This document shows, piece after piece, positions 28,066-38,033 of a stretch of 64,000 nucleotides of DNA. The DNA lies in contig NZ_JAJPUI010000001.1 in the NCBI RefSeq assembly GCF_021390935.1, positions 992,001-1,056,000 on the forward strand. Direction: 5' to 3'. The DNA is from Streptomyces sp. CC228A. Lineage in GTDB: Bacteria > Actinomycetota > Actinomycetes > Streptomycetales > Streptomycetaceae. Each line of letters begins with the position of its first letter. Within the stretch, counting starts at the first letter, position 1. Made by a program: the position numbers and the translations under genes. The notes below the pieces were generated by a model. The model had not been told where the DNA came from, searched no databases, and worked only from the letters and a program-made list of their open reading frames with translations.

Positions 28066-28736
28066 CCTTGCTGCTCGACGAGGTGACGCTGACGTACGCG
28101 GACGGGGACGGGCGGCTGACCGCGCTCGACGCGGTCGGCCTGGAGGTGCCGGCCGGGACCCTGACGGCGGTCGTCGGACCGTCGGGCTCGGGCAAGTCGA
28201 GCCTGCTGGCGGTGGCGGCGACCCTGGTGACACCGGACAGCGGCCGGGTCGTGGTCGACGGGGTCGACACCGGGCGGCTGGACCGGGCGGGCCGGGCGGC
28301 GCTGCGCCGCGACCGGGTCGGGATCGTCTTCCAGCAGCCGAACCTGCTGCCGTCGCTGACGGCCCTGGAACAGCTGCTGGTGATGGCCCACCTGGCGGGC
28401 GCCTCGCGCGGCACCCGGGTGCGCGCACGGGCCCGGGCGCTGGACCTGCTGGACGCGGTCGGCCTCGCCCCGCAGGCCGGACGGCGGCCGCACCAGCTGT
28501 CGGGCGGGCAGCGGCAGCGGGTCAACATCGCGCGGGCGTTGATGAACGACCCTGCCGTCCTGCTCGTCGACGAACCGACGAGCGCCCTGGACCACGAGCG
28601 GGGGGCGGCGGTGCTGGACCTGCTGGCGTCCCTGACCCGCAGCCGCGGCACGGCGACAGTGCTGGTCACCCACGACCGGACGCATCTGGACCACGCGGAC
28701 CGGCTGGTCACCATCCGCGACGGCCGGGCCTGCTGA
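28062..28736 (+). CDS. ABC transporter ATP-binding protein (MacB/LolD/DevA type)
   Basis: A 224-residue ATPase. Walker A is VVGPSGSGKSSLLAVAATL, the Q-loop VGIVFQQPNLLPSLTALEQL, the signature HQLSGGQRQRVNIARALMND, Walker B AVLLVDEPTSALD, and the switch His is in VLVTHDRTH. ATG 28062 overlaps the permease stop (ATGA). With the permease and the divergent two-component pair it forms a sensor-transporter module like those that respond to cell-envelope stress; the substrate is unknown. Confidence 0.93.
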   Translation: MTLLLDEVTLTYADGDGRLTALDAVGLEVPAGTLTAVVGPSGSGKSSLLAVAATLVTPDSGRVVVDGVDTGRLDRAGRAALRRDRVGIVFQQPNLLPSLTALEQLLVMAHLAGASRGTRVRARARALDLLDAVGLAPQAGRRPHQLSGGQRQRVNIARALMNDPAVLLVDEPTSALDHERGAAVLDLLASLTRSRGTATVLVTHDRTHLDHADRLVTIRDGRAC

Positions 28737-29375
28737 GCCCCGCGGGGCGGTGCGGTGCGGCCGACCCGCCGTCGCGTGCCCCGGCCCTGCGGCCCGGGGC
28801 GTAGCGGGTCCGGCGGCTCGCTGGGCGCGTGGTGCCAGCGGCGTGCCACGGGCGCCGCAGGCGGCGGCCCAGGGGCGCTGCGGTGTCGGCGGCCCGGTGG
28901 CGTCCCTGGGGCGGGGCTGCGGCGCCCCTCGTGCGGGGGCTGCGGGGTGTTCCGGGACAGAGAGGTCGGTTGTCCCGCCTCCGGCGCGGATCACCGCGCC
29001 CATGAGCGGGACATGCGCTTCGGCACGGCACGGAAGCCGGCCCGCGTCGGCCCGGCAGCGAGGGCGGCAGACCGGCCGGGCTCCTGGCCGGCCTGCCGCC
29101 GGACGGCGGATGCCGCCCGACGGGCCACAGGAGCGGCCAAGCGCTCCGGAGCCCCCGACTCCCCCGACTCCCGGCTTCCGGCTCCCGACTCACCCCGGCC
29201 GGGGGGCGCGGCAAGGGGCGGGCGCAGCACGGTCGAAGCGTGGCCGGGCCGAGGGAAGCCGGGGCCGGCGGTGCCTGACAGGCCGGAGGCCGGAGGCATG
29301 CGCGCCCGTACCGCTCCGGAAGGCCGGGGCGCACCCCGGCCGGTACCGTCACAGGTGTGGAGGCAGAGCCGGCTT
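28737..29375. other. Gene-free GC-rich gap
   Basis: About 640 bp downstream of the ABC ATPase gene. Frames here are open only because of the high GC content; they are Arg/Pro/Gly-rich, lack ribosome sites and match nothing I recognise. No clear terminator was found close to the ATPase stop. Confidence 0.5.
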
Positions 29376-29480
29376 CAGGGCTGCCGCGTCCGGGCCTACC
29401 GGATTCGGGGTCGCCGCGTGCGGGGCTGCCGGGTCCAGGGCTGCCGGGTTCGGGGCTGCCGGGTTCAGGGCTGCGGAGCC
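29376..29480. repeat. Seven 15-bp tandem repeats reaching into the 3' end of allR
   Basis: Seven consecutive 15-bp units, consensus CRGGGCTGCCGGGTT, from 29376 to 29480. The last unit overlaps the final codons of the IclR gene (stop at 29465). Confidence 0.85.
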
Positions 29481-30271
29481 GCCGTGCTCGTGAGGGCCTG
29501 CGAGAGGTCCTGCGCCACCTCCTGGAGGATCGGCACGATCCGGTCGGTGGCGGCCTCGGTGACCCGCCCCGCGGGTCCGGAGATGGAGATCGCCGCCGGG
29601 GTGGGGGAGTCGGGGACCGACACGGCGAGGCAGCGGACCCCTATCTCCTGCTCGTTGTCGTCGACCGCGTAGCCCGTCGTGCGGACCTGCTCCAGCGCGG
29701 CCAGGAAGCCGTCGGGCGTGGTGATGGTCTTCTCGGTCGCCGCCGGCATGCCCGTACGGGCGAGCAGGGCCCGGACCTCCTCGGGAGAGGTGTGAGCCAG
29801 CAGCGCCTTGCCCACGCCCGTGGAGTGCGGCAGCACCCGCCGGCCGACCTCGGTGAACATGCGCATGGAGTGCTTCGACGGCACCTGGGCGACGTAGACG
29901 ATCTCGTCGCCGTCGAGCAGCGCCATGTTCGCCGTCTCGCCGGTCTCCTCCACCAGGCGGGCCAGGTAGGGCCGGGCCCAGGTGCCGAGCAGCCGGGACG
30001 CGGACTCGCCGAGGCGGATCAGGCGCGGCCCGAGGGCGTAGCGCCGGTTCGCCTGCTGGCGGACGTAGCCGCATGCGACCAGGGTGCGCATCAGCCGGTG
30101 GATGGTGGGCAGCGGCAGGCCGCTGCTCGACGAGAGCTCGCTCAGCCCGACCTCGCCCCCGGCGTCGGCCATCCGCTCCAGGAGGTCGAAGGCACGCTCA
30201 AGGGACTGGACGCCGCCGCCTCCCGCAGCGGGCTTGGCGGCGTCGGTGGCGCTGGCGCTGGACGTCGGCAC
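29465..30271 (-). CDS. allR: IclR-family repressor of allantoin/glyoxylate genes (AllR-like)
   Basis: A 268-residue IclR protein. GTG at 30271 (VPTSSASATDAAKPAAGGGG) with AAAGGA upstream is preferred to the ATG ten codons earlier. The winged helix is VQSLERAFDLLERMADAGGE, then LSSSSGLPLPTIHRLMRTLV. The effector domain has TGETANMALLDGDEIVYVAQ, LPHSTGVGKALLAHTSPEEV and DDNEQEIGVRCLAVSVPD with the conserved ligand-loop Cys. It is divergent from allB-alc. I recall a close S. coelicolor homologue, AllR, that represses allantoin genes and releases DNA with a pathway metabolite. It is the likely owner of the TTCC-N7-GGAA sites. Confidence 0.9.
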   Translation of the reverse strand: MPTSSASATDAAKPAAGGGGVQSLERAFDLLERMADAGGEVGLSELSSSSGLPLPTIHRLMRTLVACGYVRQQANRRYALGPRLIRLGESASRLLGTWARPYLARLVEETGETANMALLDGDEIVYVAQVPSKHSMRMFTEVGRRVLPHSTGVGKALLAHTSPEEVRALLARTGMPAATEKTITTPDGFLAALEQVRTTGYAVDDNEQEIGVRCLAVSVPDSPTPAAISISGPAGRVTEAATDRIVPILQEVAQDLSQALTSTAAPQP

Positions 30272-30435
30272 GTCAACGGTCCTTTCGAGGCGGATGGACA
30301 AGGCAGCAGCCTACCGGGCCCGCCGGGGCGGCACAGCGCCCGCGTCGGGGAATCGATGCCGGTCAGGGGCTGTTTGTCCGGGTGTCCCCCGTGATCCCGG
30401 GGCGGGCGTCGGCCCTCCCGCTGTGCGGAGCTACG

Positions 30436-30471
30436 TTCTTCATGTCGGAATTCTAATTCCACTTCGTGGAA
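30436..30471. promoter_or_regulatory. Tandem TTCC-N7-GGAA operators between allR and allB
   Basis: TTCTTCATGTCGGAA (30436-30450) and TTCCACTTCGTGGAA (30457-30471) start 21 bp apart. On the minus strand a TAGAAT hexamer lies between them, so they could also control allR itself. Confidence 0.7.
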
Positions 30472-30505
30472 ACCTCCAAGCGGAGTCTCTCCTTTCGGGC
30501 GACCC

Positions 30506-30554
30506 TTGACGACGCGGGACACCCCGGTGAACACTCCTTCAACAGTTCGTTGAA
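30506..30554 (+). promoter_or_regulatory. Probable allB promoter followed by a TTCAAC-type palindrome
   Basis: TTGACG (30506-30511), an 18-bp spacer and AACACT (30530-30535). The perfect palindrome TTCAACAGTTCGTTGAA (30538-30554) covers the expected start point, 50 bp before the allB ATG. Confidence 0.55.
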
Positions 30555-30603
30555 GTCTGCTGGAACGGATGGGCATGACGGAGATTCGGGGAGTGGGGAG
30601 GGC

Positions 30604-31950
30604 ATGAGCATGGACGTACAGGTGAACCTGGTGGTGCGCTCGACGCGCGTCGTGACACCGGAGGGGACGCGCGCCGCGTCCATCGCCGTGTCCGGCGAGG
30701 CCATCGCCGCGGTCCTGCCGTACGACGCGGAGGTCCCCGCGGGAGCCAGGGTCGAGGACGTCGGCGACGACGTCGTCCTCCCCGGCCTGGTGGACACCCA
30801 CGTCCACGTGAACGACCCGGGCCGCACCGAGTGGGAGGGCTTCTGGACCGCCACCCGCGCCGCCGCGGCCGGCGGCATCACGACGCTGATCGACATGCCG
30901 CTCAACTCCCTGCCGCCCACCACCACGGTCGAGCACCTGCGGGTGAAGCAGGACGTCGCCCGCGGCAAGGCGCACATCGACGTCGGTTTCTGGGGCGGCG
31001 CCCTGCCCGACAACGTCAAGGACCTGCGGCCCCTGCACGACGCCGGCGTCTACGGCTTCAAGTGCTTCCTGTCGCCCTCCGGCGTGGACGAGTTCCCGCC
31101 GCTCGACCAGGAGCAGCTCGCCACCTCCCTCGCCGAGATCGCCGGCTTCGACGGGCTGATGATCGTCCACGCGGAGGACCCGCACCACCTCGCCGCCGCG
31201 CCGCAGAAGAGCTCGGCGAAGTACGCCGACTTCCTCGCCTCCCGGCCCCGCGACGCCGAGAACACCGCCATCGAGAACCTCATCGCGCAGGCGCGCCGCC
31301 TCGACGCCCGCGTCCACGTCCTGCACCTGTCCTCCAGCGACGCCCTGCCGCTCATCGCCGCGGCCCGCGCCGAGGGCGTCCGGGTCACGGCCGAGACCTG
31401 CCCGCACTTCCTGACCCTCACCGCGGAGGAAGTGCCCGACGGCGCCACCGAGTTCAAGTGCTGCCCGCCCATCCGCGAGGCCGCCAACCAGGACGCGCTG
31501 TGGCAGGGGCTCGCCGACGGCACGATCGACTGCATCGTCTCCGACCACTCCCCGTCCACCGCCGACCTGAAGACCCCCGACTTCTCCACCGCCTGGGGCG
31601 GCATCTCCTCCCTCCAGCTGGGGCTGCCCGCCATCTGGACGGAGGCGCGCCGCCGCGGCCACAGCCTGGACGACGTGGCCCGCTGGATGTCCACCGCCCC
31701 CGCCGCCCTCGCGGGGCTGCACAGCAAGGGCGCCATCGAAGCCGGCCGCGACGCCGACTTCGCCGTCCTCGCCCCCGACGAGACCTTCACCGTCGACCCG
31801 GCCGCGCTCCACCACCGCAACCGGGTCACCGCCTACGCGGGCCGCACCCTGTACGGCGTCGTCACCTCCACCTGGCTGCGCGGCGTACGCATCGCCGACC
31901 GCGGCATCCCCGCGGAGCGCAGCGGGCGACTGCTCGAAAGGAACAAGTGA
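30604..31950 (+). CDS. allB: Allantoinase
   Basis: A 448-residue dihydroorotase-like amidohydrolase that opens the allantoin ring to allantoate. ATG 30604 follows GGGGAGG. Metal ligands appear in [20 protein letters not shown], the carboxylated Lys in [17 protein letters not shown], His in [12 protein letters not shown] and [15 protein letters not shown], and Asp in [17 protein letters not shown]. Its TGA overlaps the GTG of the allantoicase gene, so the two are translated together. Regulation is by the operators at 30436-30471 and 30538-30554. Identification is firm. Confidence 0.95.
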   Translation: MSMDVQVNLVVRSTRVVTPEGTRAASIAVSGEAIAAVLPYDAEVPAGARVEDVGDDVVLPGLVDTHVHVNDPGRTEWEGFWTATRAAAAGGITTLIDMPLNSLPPTTTVEHLRVKQDVARGKAHIDVGFWGGALPDNVKDLRPLHDAGVYGFKCFLSPSGVDEFPPLDQEQLATSLAEIAGFDGLMIVHAEDPHHLAAAPQKSSAKYADFLASRPRDAENTAIENLIAQARRLDARVHVLHLSSSDALPLIAAARAEGVRVTAETCPHFLTLTAEEVPDGATEFKCCPPIREAANQDALWQGLADGTIDCIVSDHSPSTADLKTPDFSTAWGGISSLQLGLPAIWTEARRRGHSLDDVARWMSTAPAALAGLHSKGAIEAGRDADFAVLAPDETFTVDPAALHHRNRVTAYAGRTLYGVVTSTWLRGVRIADRGIPAERSGRLLERNK

Positions 31951-33080
31951 ATCCCGTGACCGACACGACCGGCATACCCAGCTTCACCGGTGACGCCAGC
32001 CCGTACGGCGGCGGTGACCCGTACGCCGACTACCGCACCGCCGACTTCCCCTTCACCGGGCTCGCCGACCTCGCCGACCGCCGCCTCGGCGCGGGCGTCG
32101 TCGCCGCCAACGACGAGTTCTTCGCCGAGCGCGAGAACCTCCTCAAGCCCGAGGCCGCCGAGTTCGACCCCGAGCACTTCGGCCACAAGGGCAAGGTCAT
32201 GGACGGCTGGGAGACCCGGCGCCGCCGCGGCGTCTCCGCCGAGCAGCCCCACCCCGCCGCCGAGGACCACGACTGGGCCCTCGTCCGGCTCGGCGCCCCC
32301 GGAGTCATCCGCGGCATCGTCGTCGACACCGCCCACTTCCGCGGCAACTACCCGCAGGCCGTGTCCGTCGAAGGCGCCTCCGTGCCGGGCTCCCCGTCGC
32401 CCGAGGAACTCCTCGGCCCCGACGTGGAGTGGACCACCCTCGTGCCGCGCACCGCCATCGGCGGCCACGCGGCGAACGGCTTCGCCGTCGACGTGGAGCG
32501 GCGTTTCACGCACCTGCGCGTCAACCAGCACCCCGACGGCGGCATCGCCCGCCTCCGCGTGTACGGCGAGGTCGCCCCCGACCCGTCGTGGCTGGGCGCG
32601 CTCGGCACCTTCGACGTGGCCGCCCTGGAGAACGGCGGCAGCGTCGAGGACGCCTCCGACCGCTTCTACTCCCCGGCAACCAACACCATCCAGCCGGGCC
32701 GCTCCCGCAAGATGGACGACGGCTGGGAGACCCGGCGCCGCCGCGACCGCGGCAACGACTGGATCCGCTACCGGCTGGCCGAGCAGGCCGAGATCCGCGC
32801 CGTCGAGATCGACACCGCCTACCTCAAGGGCAACAGCGCCGGCTGGGCCGCGCTGTCCGTCCGCGACGGCGAGGACGGGGAGTGGACCGAGTTCCTGCCC
32901 CGTACGCGCCTCCAGCCCGACACCAACCACCGGTTCGTCCTCCCCGAACCGGCCGTCGGCACCCACGTCCGCATCGACATCTACCCCGACGGAGGCATCT
33001 CGCGCCTCCGCCTCTTCGGCTCCCTGACGGAGGAGGGCGCCAAGCGCCTCACCGCCCGCCACCAGGAGCTCGGGGGCTGA
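31947..33080 (+). CDS. alc: Allantoicase
   Basis: A 377-residue enzyme hydrolysing allantoate to ureidoglycolate and urea. GTG 31947 overlaps the allB stop and has AAAGGA upstream; a GTG nine bases later lacks proper spacing. The protein is two copies of the allantoicase domain, each with [14 protein letters not shown] and [18 protein letters not shown] motifs: [20 protein letters not shown] and [20 protein letters not shown] in the first, [20 protein letters not shown] and [19 protein letters not shown] in the second. Length is normal. The next enzyme, ureidoglycolate lyase, is not in this window. Confidence 0.95.
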   Translation: MNPVTDTTGIPSFTGDASPYGGGDPYADYRTADFPFTGLADLADRRLGAGVVAANDEFFAERENLLKPEAAEFDPEHFGHKGKVMDGWETRRRRGVSAEQPHPAAEDHDWALVRLGAPGVIRGIVVDTAHFRGNYPQAVSVEGASVPGSPSPEELLGPDVEWTTLVPRTAIGGHAANGFAVDVERRFTHLRVNQHPDGGIARLRVYGEVAPDPSWLGALGTFDVAALENGGSVEDASDRFYSPATNTIQPGRSRKMDDGWETRRRRDRGNDWIRYRLAEQAEIRAVEIDTAYLKGNSAGWAALSVRDGEDGEWTEFLPRTRLQPDTNHRFVLPEPAVGTHVRIDIYPDGGISRLRLFGSLTEEGAKRLTARHQELGG

Positions 33081-33182
33081 CCGGCCCCCGCCATCCGGGC
33101 AGCACGACACCTGCCCGCCCCGCGGCGGGGCGCCCCGGCCCGACAGCACCGGAGCGCCCCGCCCCTGCCCCGCACCCGACCG

Positions 33183-33363
33183 GACGAGCCCGGCCCTGCG
33201 GCGGCGCAGCGAGCCCGCGCGTTGCGGCCAACGCCCCACCCCGCCAGGCTCCCACCGCATCCGGCCAGATGAGCCCGCCCCCGCACCCGGCCTGACGAGC
33301 CCGCCCCTGCGGTGGCGCAGCGAGCCCGCGCGTTGCGGCCAACGCCCCACCCCGCCAGGCTCC
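33183..33363. repeat. Pair of 70-bp direct repeats downstream of allantoicase
   Basis: 33183-33252 and 33294-33363 are nearly identical (offset 111 bp, about two or three mismatches). Shorter GACGAGCCCGCCC copies lie around them. The whole gap 33081-33639 (about 560 bp) has no supportable gene. Confidence 0.85.
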
Positions 33364-33639
33364 GCCCCGCGCCCCGCCAGACGCGTCCCGCCCCGCGTCC
33401 GGCCAGTGGAGCCCGCCCGGCATCCGGCCTGACGAGCCCGCCCGCACCCGGTCGGATCACGCGAGCCCGCCCCCGCGGCGGGACGCGTCGCCGAGCTGCC
33501 GTGCGCCGCAGGCCGTGCCGGGTGCCGCTGCTCCGGTGGGGGGACCGGGGCGCCGTGTCGGGGCGCACCGGTGAGTTTCCCCGGCCCGCGCGGTCTGAGG
33601 TGGTGGAGACCCTCACCGACGACCCGGAAGGCACCCGCC

Positions 33640-34263
33640 ATGGCCGAGCTCACCCTCACCTCCTTCCTCACCCTCGACGGCGTCGTGCAGGCCCCCGGCG
33701 GCCCCGACGAGGACCGCAGCGGCGGCTTCGACCGCGGCGGCTGGCTGGCGCCCTTCGCCGACGAGGACATGGGCGACTTCCTGAACGAGCTGTTCGACCG
33801 CGCCGACGCCTTCCTCCTCGGCCGCCGCACCTACGAGATCTTCGCCTCGTACTGGCCCCACTTCACCGACCCGGACGACCCGATCGCGAGCCGCCTCAAC
33901 AACCTGCCCAAGCACGTCGTCACGCGCACCCTGGACAGCGTCGACTGGCACAACTCGCGCATCCTCCCCGGAGAGGACCTGACCGACGCCGTCCGGCGGC
34001 TCAAGCAGGAGCCCGGCCGGGAGATCCAAGTGCACGGCAGCGGCCGGCTCGCCCGGCACCTGATCGCCCACGGGCTCGTCGACGCCTGCAACCTCCTCGT
34101 CGCCCCCGTCTTCCTCGGTGCGGGCCGCCGCCTCTTCCCCGAGGCCGGCACCCCCACCTCCTTCGCCCTCACCGGGCACCGCACCACCCGCTCCGGAGTG
34201 GCCATCCACACCTACCGCCCCACCGGCCCCGCCCGGTTCGGCACGGTGGGCGCCGACGCATGA
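33640..34263 (+). CDS. RibD C-terminal/dihydrofolate-reductase-like protein
   Basis: A 207-residue protein of the DHFR/RibD C-terminal superfamily (YyaP/YwjB type). ATG 33640 has GGAAGG upstream. Features: MAELTLTSFLTLDGVVQAPG at the N-terminus, DAFLLGRRTYEIFASYWPHF (the usual GRxTYE motif), KHVVTRTLDSVDWHNSRILP, IQVHGSGRLARHLIAHGLVD and LVAPVFLGAGRRLFPEAG. It is probably an NADPH-dependent reductase of unknown substrate. It is monocistronic and convergent with the small membrane-protein gene 2 bp away. Confidence 0.85.
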   Translation: MAELTLTSFLTLDGVVQAPGGPDEDRSGGFDRGGWLAPFADEDMGDFLNELFDRADAFLLGRRTYEIFASYWPHFTDPDDPIASRLNNLPKHVVTRTLDSVDWHNSRILPGEDLTDAVRRLKQEPGREIQVHGSGRLARHLIAHGLVDACNLLVAPVFLGAGRRLFPEAGTPTSFALTGHRTTRSGVAIHTYRPTGPARFGTVGADA

Positions 34264-34265
34264 CG

Positions 34266-34493
34266 TCAGGCCCTCGCCCGGCCGTACCGGTCGCCGGCTA
34301 TCGCCATCCCGAGCCCCATCGCCGCCACCACCACGTTCGCGGCGATCTCGTACCCCCGCAGGAAGGGCACGCCCTCCGTCAGGAAACGCGTCAGGGCGAG
34401 AAACCTGAACTCCCCGTCCGTCAGCTCCCGGACGACCCCGCACACCCCCGACAGCAGCAGCAGTGTGCCGAGGACCTCCACCAGCTTCTTCAT
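34266..34493 (-). CDS. Small membrane protein, 75 aa
   Basis: The ATG at 34493 is preceded by GGAGGGACG. The protein MKKLVEVLGTLLLLSGVCGV, then a charged stretch (RELTDGEFRFLALTRFLTEG) and a second hydrophobic helix EIAANVVVAAMGLGMAIAGD, has two membrane segments. No family is recognised. Divergent from the two-component operon. Confidence 0.65.
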   Translation of the reverse strand: MKKLVEVLGTLLLLSGVCGVVRELTDGEFRFLALTRFLTEGVPFLRGYEIAANVVVAAMGLGMAIAGDRYGRARA

Positions 34494-34638
34494 GCACTGA
34501 TCGTCCCTCCCGCCGGCCCCCGCCCGCTTCCGTCTTCCGGACAGGCACCCGGTCCGTAAGTATCGAGCCGGGCGACTTTGGTAGCGGGCCGCGCCGCAGA
34601 ACCGTCAACCCCTCCCTGACCTGCGTAGATTGGGAGAC

Positions 34639-35933
34639 ATGACGCGTGCGGAGTACCCCTGGCTGCTGCCCTCCGACCTGGCCGGCGCCGCCGGACTCCC
34701 CGATCCCGCCGACCCGGCGGCCGGGCCGGCGGCGCCGGCCGGCCCCGCCGCCGTACCGTGCGGGACTGGATCGTCGACACGGTCGCCTTCGTCCTGGCCG
34801 TGCTCGTCGGCGTCGTCGCCGTCACGGCCGTGGAACGGGCCGCCGACCCCAGGCCGCTGCTGCTCGCCGACGCCGTCGTCGGGGCCGCGGCCTGCCTCTC
34901 CCTCTGGGCCCGCCGCCACTGGCCCTTCGCCGTGCCCGTCGCCATCTCCGTGGTCGGCTCCATCGCCCCGTCGAGCGGCGGCGCGCTCCTCGTCGCCGTG
35001 TTCGGCGCCGCCGTGCGCGTGCCGTTCCCGAGACTCGCCGTCGTCGGCGGCGCCGCTCTGGCAGGCAGCGTGGTGCAGGGCTTCATATGGCCGGACCCCG
35101 AGTTCCCGCCGCTGGTCAACCTCGTCGCCAGCCTCCTCCTGCTGCTCCTGGTCATCGGTTGGGGCATGCTCGTACGGGCCCGCCGCCAACTCGTCGCCGC
35201 CCTCCGCGAACGGGCCCGCCGCGCCGAGGCCGAGGCCGGGCTGCGCGCGCAGCAGGCCCAGCGCGCCGCCCGCGAGGCCATCGCCCGCGAGATGCACGAC
35301 GTGCTCGCCCACCGCCTGACGCTCCTCAGCGTCCACGCAGGCGCCCTGGAGTTCCGCCCGGACGCGCCCCCCGCCGAAGTGGCCCGAGCCGCCGGCGTCA
35401 TCCGCGACAGCGCCCACGAGGCGCTCCAAGACCTGCGCCAGATCATCGGCGTCCTCCGCGCCCCGGGAGAGGCGGACGACGGGCACGGCGACCGCCCGCA
35501 GCCCACCCTCGCCACACTCGACTCCCTCATAGCCGAGTCCCGCAACGCGGGAATGGCGGTCACCTTCGACAACCGTACGGGGGACCCCGCCACCGTCCCC
35601 GCGGCCACCGGCCGCACCGTCTACCGCATCGTGCAGGAAGCCCTCACCAACGCCCGCAAGCACGCACCCGGCACCGCCGTGACCGTCACCCTCGGCGGCC
35701 GGCCCGGCACCGACCCCTGGGCCGCCCCGGAACGCCTCCCGGACCAGGACCGCGGCCTGACCGTCGAGGTACGCAACCCCGCCCCCGACGGTCCCGTGCC
35801 GGACGTTCCCGGCTCCGGCCAGGGCCTCATCGGCCTGACCGAACGCGCAGCGCTCCTCGGCGGCCACCTGACCCACGGGCCCGAACCCGAGGGCGGGTTC
35901 GCCGTCCGGGCCTGGCTACCGTGGCCCTCATGA
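34639..35933 (+). CDS. NarL-type sensor histidine kinase, apparent one-base deletion near the start
   Basis: ATG 34639 (with GGGAGAC upstream) begins MTRAEYPWLLPSDLAGAAGL, a cytoplasmic leader I recall from similar Streptomyces kinases. The main reading frame starts only at a GTG at 34758 with no ribosome site (VRDWIVDTVAFVLAVLVGVV). Adding one C to the CCCC run at 34743-34746 joins both parts. The kinase has about four or five membrane helices, phospho-His in IAREMHDVLAHRLTLLSVHA, an N box VYRIVQEALTNARKHAPGTA, and GSGQGLIGLTERAALLGGHL. The stop overlaps the regulator ATG by 4 bp. Confidence 0.85.
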
Positions 35934-36636
35934 CCATCCGTACCATCCGGCTGATCGTCGTGGACGACGACCCGCTGGTCCGCGCGGGCCTCGCCCTGAT
36001 GCTCGGCGGCGCAGACGACATCGAGATCGTCGGTGAGGCCGCCGACGGCGCGGCCGTGCCCGCTCTCGTGGACCGGCTGGCCCCCGACGTCGTCCTCATG
36101 GACATCCGCATGCCCGGCGTCGACGGCCTCACCGCCACGGAGCGGCTGCGGGCCCGGCCCGCCGCCCCCGACGTCATCGTCCTCACCACCTTCCACGCCG
36201 ACGAGCAGGTGCTGCGGGCGCTGCGGGCCGGCGCGGCCGGGTTCGTCCTCAAGGACACCCCGCCCGCCCAGATCGTCGACGCCGTACGGAAGGTGGCCGC
36301 GGGTGACCCCGTGCTGTCCCCGGCCGTCACCCGCCAGCTGATGACCCATGTCGCCGCGGCAGCCCCGCCGTGCCCGGCACCGCCGCCGGGGACACGACCC
36401 GGCGCGACGGCGCCGCCACCCGGCTCGCGGCGCTCGCCGAACGGGAGCGCGAGGTCGCCCTCGCCGTCGGCCAGGGCCGCTCCAACGCCGAGATCGCCAC
36501 CGCCCTCTACATGAGCGTCCCCACGGTGAAGGCCCACGTCTCCCGCATCCTCGGCAAGCTCGGCCTCAACAACCGCGTCCAGATCGCCCTGCTGGTGCAC
36601 GACGCCGGCCTCCTGGAGGAAGAGGGACCGCTCTAG
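35930..36636 (+). CDS. NarL-family response regulator, apparent one-base deletion
   Basis: ATG 35930 overlaps the kinase stop. The receiver domain is intact: LIVVDDDPLVRAGLALMLGG, phospho-Asp in DVVLMDIRMPGVDGLTATER, Thr in VIVLTTFHADEQVL, Lys in GFVLKDTPPAQIVDAVRKVA. After ...RQLMTHVAAAA the frame is lost, and the LuxR-type HTH (ALAEREREVALAVGQGRSNA, then EIATALYMSVPTVKAHVSRI) is one frame away. One extra C in the CCCC run at 36363-36366 restores a single protein of about 235 residues. Probably intact in the organism. Confidence 0.88.
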
Positions 36637-36838
36637 AGAGGGACGGCGAGGAGCGCCGCCCCGCGGCGCCGGGCGGGCGGCGTCCGCCGCCTGCCTGCGC
36701 ATGGCAGGCGCGGGCCACCGCCGAGGAGCCCCGGCGGCCTGCCCGGTGACGACGGACCCGCCTGCCCGGGAACGACGGCCTGCCCGTCAAGTGCCGGTAG
36801 CCGGAAGGCACTTCGAGGACACGACCTAGGCTGGGGTG

Positions 36839-38026
36839 ATGACCGTCATCGACCTGGCAGAGTTCGGACCGGACTTCAACGCCGACCCCTATCCCTTCTA
36901 CGCCCGGATGCGCGCCCGGGGCCCAGTCCACGAGGTACGCGACGGGGGTGGCAACCGGTTCTGGCTGATCGTCGGGCACACCGAGGCCAAAGCCGCCCTC
37001 ACCGACCCCCGGTTGTCCAAGTCCGCCGCGACCATCGGCGCGACCATGCTCGACGAGGAGGTCATCGGCCGCCACATGCTGGGGCTGGACCCGCCGGACC
37101 ACACCCGTCTGCGCCGCCTCATCGCCCGCGAGTTCACCGCGCGGCGCGTGGACGCGCTCCGGCCCCGGATCCAGGACGTCACCGACGGCCTGCTCGACGC
37201 CATGGCGGCCGAGCCCGACCGGCGCGCCGACCTCGTCGGCGCGTTCGCCTTCCCGCTGCCGATCACCGTCATCTGCGAACTGCTCGGGGTGCCCACCGCC
37301 GACCGGGACCGGTTCCGCGACTGGTCCAACGAAGTCGTCGCCCCCACCGGGCCCGACACGGAGAAGGCCGCCGTGCACGGCCTGGCCGCGTACCTGGACG
37401 CGCTCATCGAGGACAAGCGGCGCTCAGCAGCCGACGACCTGCTGTCGGCGCTGCTGCGCACCAGTGACGAGGACGGCGACCGGCTCTCCGCCAGCGAACT
37501 GCGCGCCATGGCCTACCTGCTGCTCATCGCCGGCCATGAGACGACCGTCAACCTCGTCTCCAACGGCGTCCGGGCCCTGCTCGCGCACCCGGAGCAACTG
37601 GAGGCCCTGCGCGGCGACTTCGGGCTGCTGGACGGGGCGATCGAGGAGATGCTGCGGTACGACGGGCCGGTGGAGACCGCCACCTTCCGCTTCACCCGCG
37701 AGCCGGTGCCCCTCGGCGGCACCGTCATCCCGGCAGGCAGCTCGGTGCTGGTCAGCCTCGCGGCGGGCGACCGGGACCCCGGAAAGTACGCGGAACCCGA
37801 CCGCTTCGACATCCGCCGCGACCCGGCGGGGCACCTCGCCTTCGGGCACGGCATCCACTTCTGCCTGGGCGCCCCCCTGGCCCGGCTGGAAGCACGGATC
37901 GCCCTCCGCTCGCTCCTGGAGCGCTTCCCCGGCCTGGCGCTCGACCCCGACCCCTCCGGGGCGCCGCTCGACTGGCTGCCCGGCCTCCTCATGAGGGGCG
38001 TACGCCGGCTCCCCGTCAGGTGGTGA
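36839..38026 (+). CDS. Cytochrome P450 (class I, CYP107-like)
   Basis: A 395-residue soluble monooxygenase read from ATG 36839 (an in-frame GTG precedes it directly). Signatures: I-helix MAYLLLIAGHETTVNLVSNG, ExxR in DGAIEEMLRYDGPVETATFR, and the heme-Cys loop AFGHGIHFCLGAPLARLEAR. Size and motifs fit bacterial P450s fed by ferredoxin. No ferredoxin gene is adjacent. The gene is followed after 7 bp by a thioesterase gene, so the two probably act on one pathway, whose substrate is unknown. Confidence 0.93.
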   Translation: MTVIDLAEFGPDFNADPYPFYARMRARGPVHEVRDGGGNRFWLIVGHTEAKAALTDPRLSKSAATIGATMLDEEVIGRHMLGLDPPDHTRLRRLIAREFTARRVDALRPRIQDVTDGLLDAMAAEPDRRADLVGAFAFPLPITVICELLGVPTADRDRFRDWSNEVVAPTGPDTEKAAVHGLAAYLDALIEDKRRSAADDLLSALLRTSDEDGDRLSASELRAMAYLLLIAGHETTVNLVSNGVRALLAHPEQLEALRGDFGLLDGAIEEMLRYDGPVETATFRFTREPVPLGGTVIPAGSSVLVSLAAGDRDPGKYAEPDRFDIRRDPAGHLAFGHGIHFCLGAPLARLEARIALRSLLERFPGLALDPDPSGAPLDWLPGLLMRGVRRLPVRW

Positions 38027-38033
38027 AGCAGCG

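Noticed and set aside
28750..29672. Two long plus-strand frames in the gap after the ABC ATPase gene
   Set aside because: Arg/Gly/Pro-rich, no ribosome site, repeats at the end, and one runs over the regulator gene on the other strand.
36637..36838. Continuation of the response regulator into the P450 upstream region
   Set aside because: The HTH ends normally at TAG 36634-36636; the rest is non-coding.
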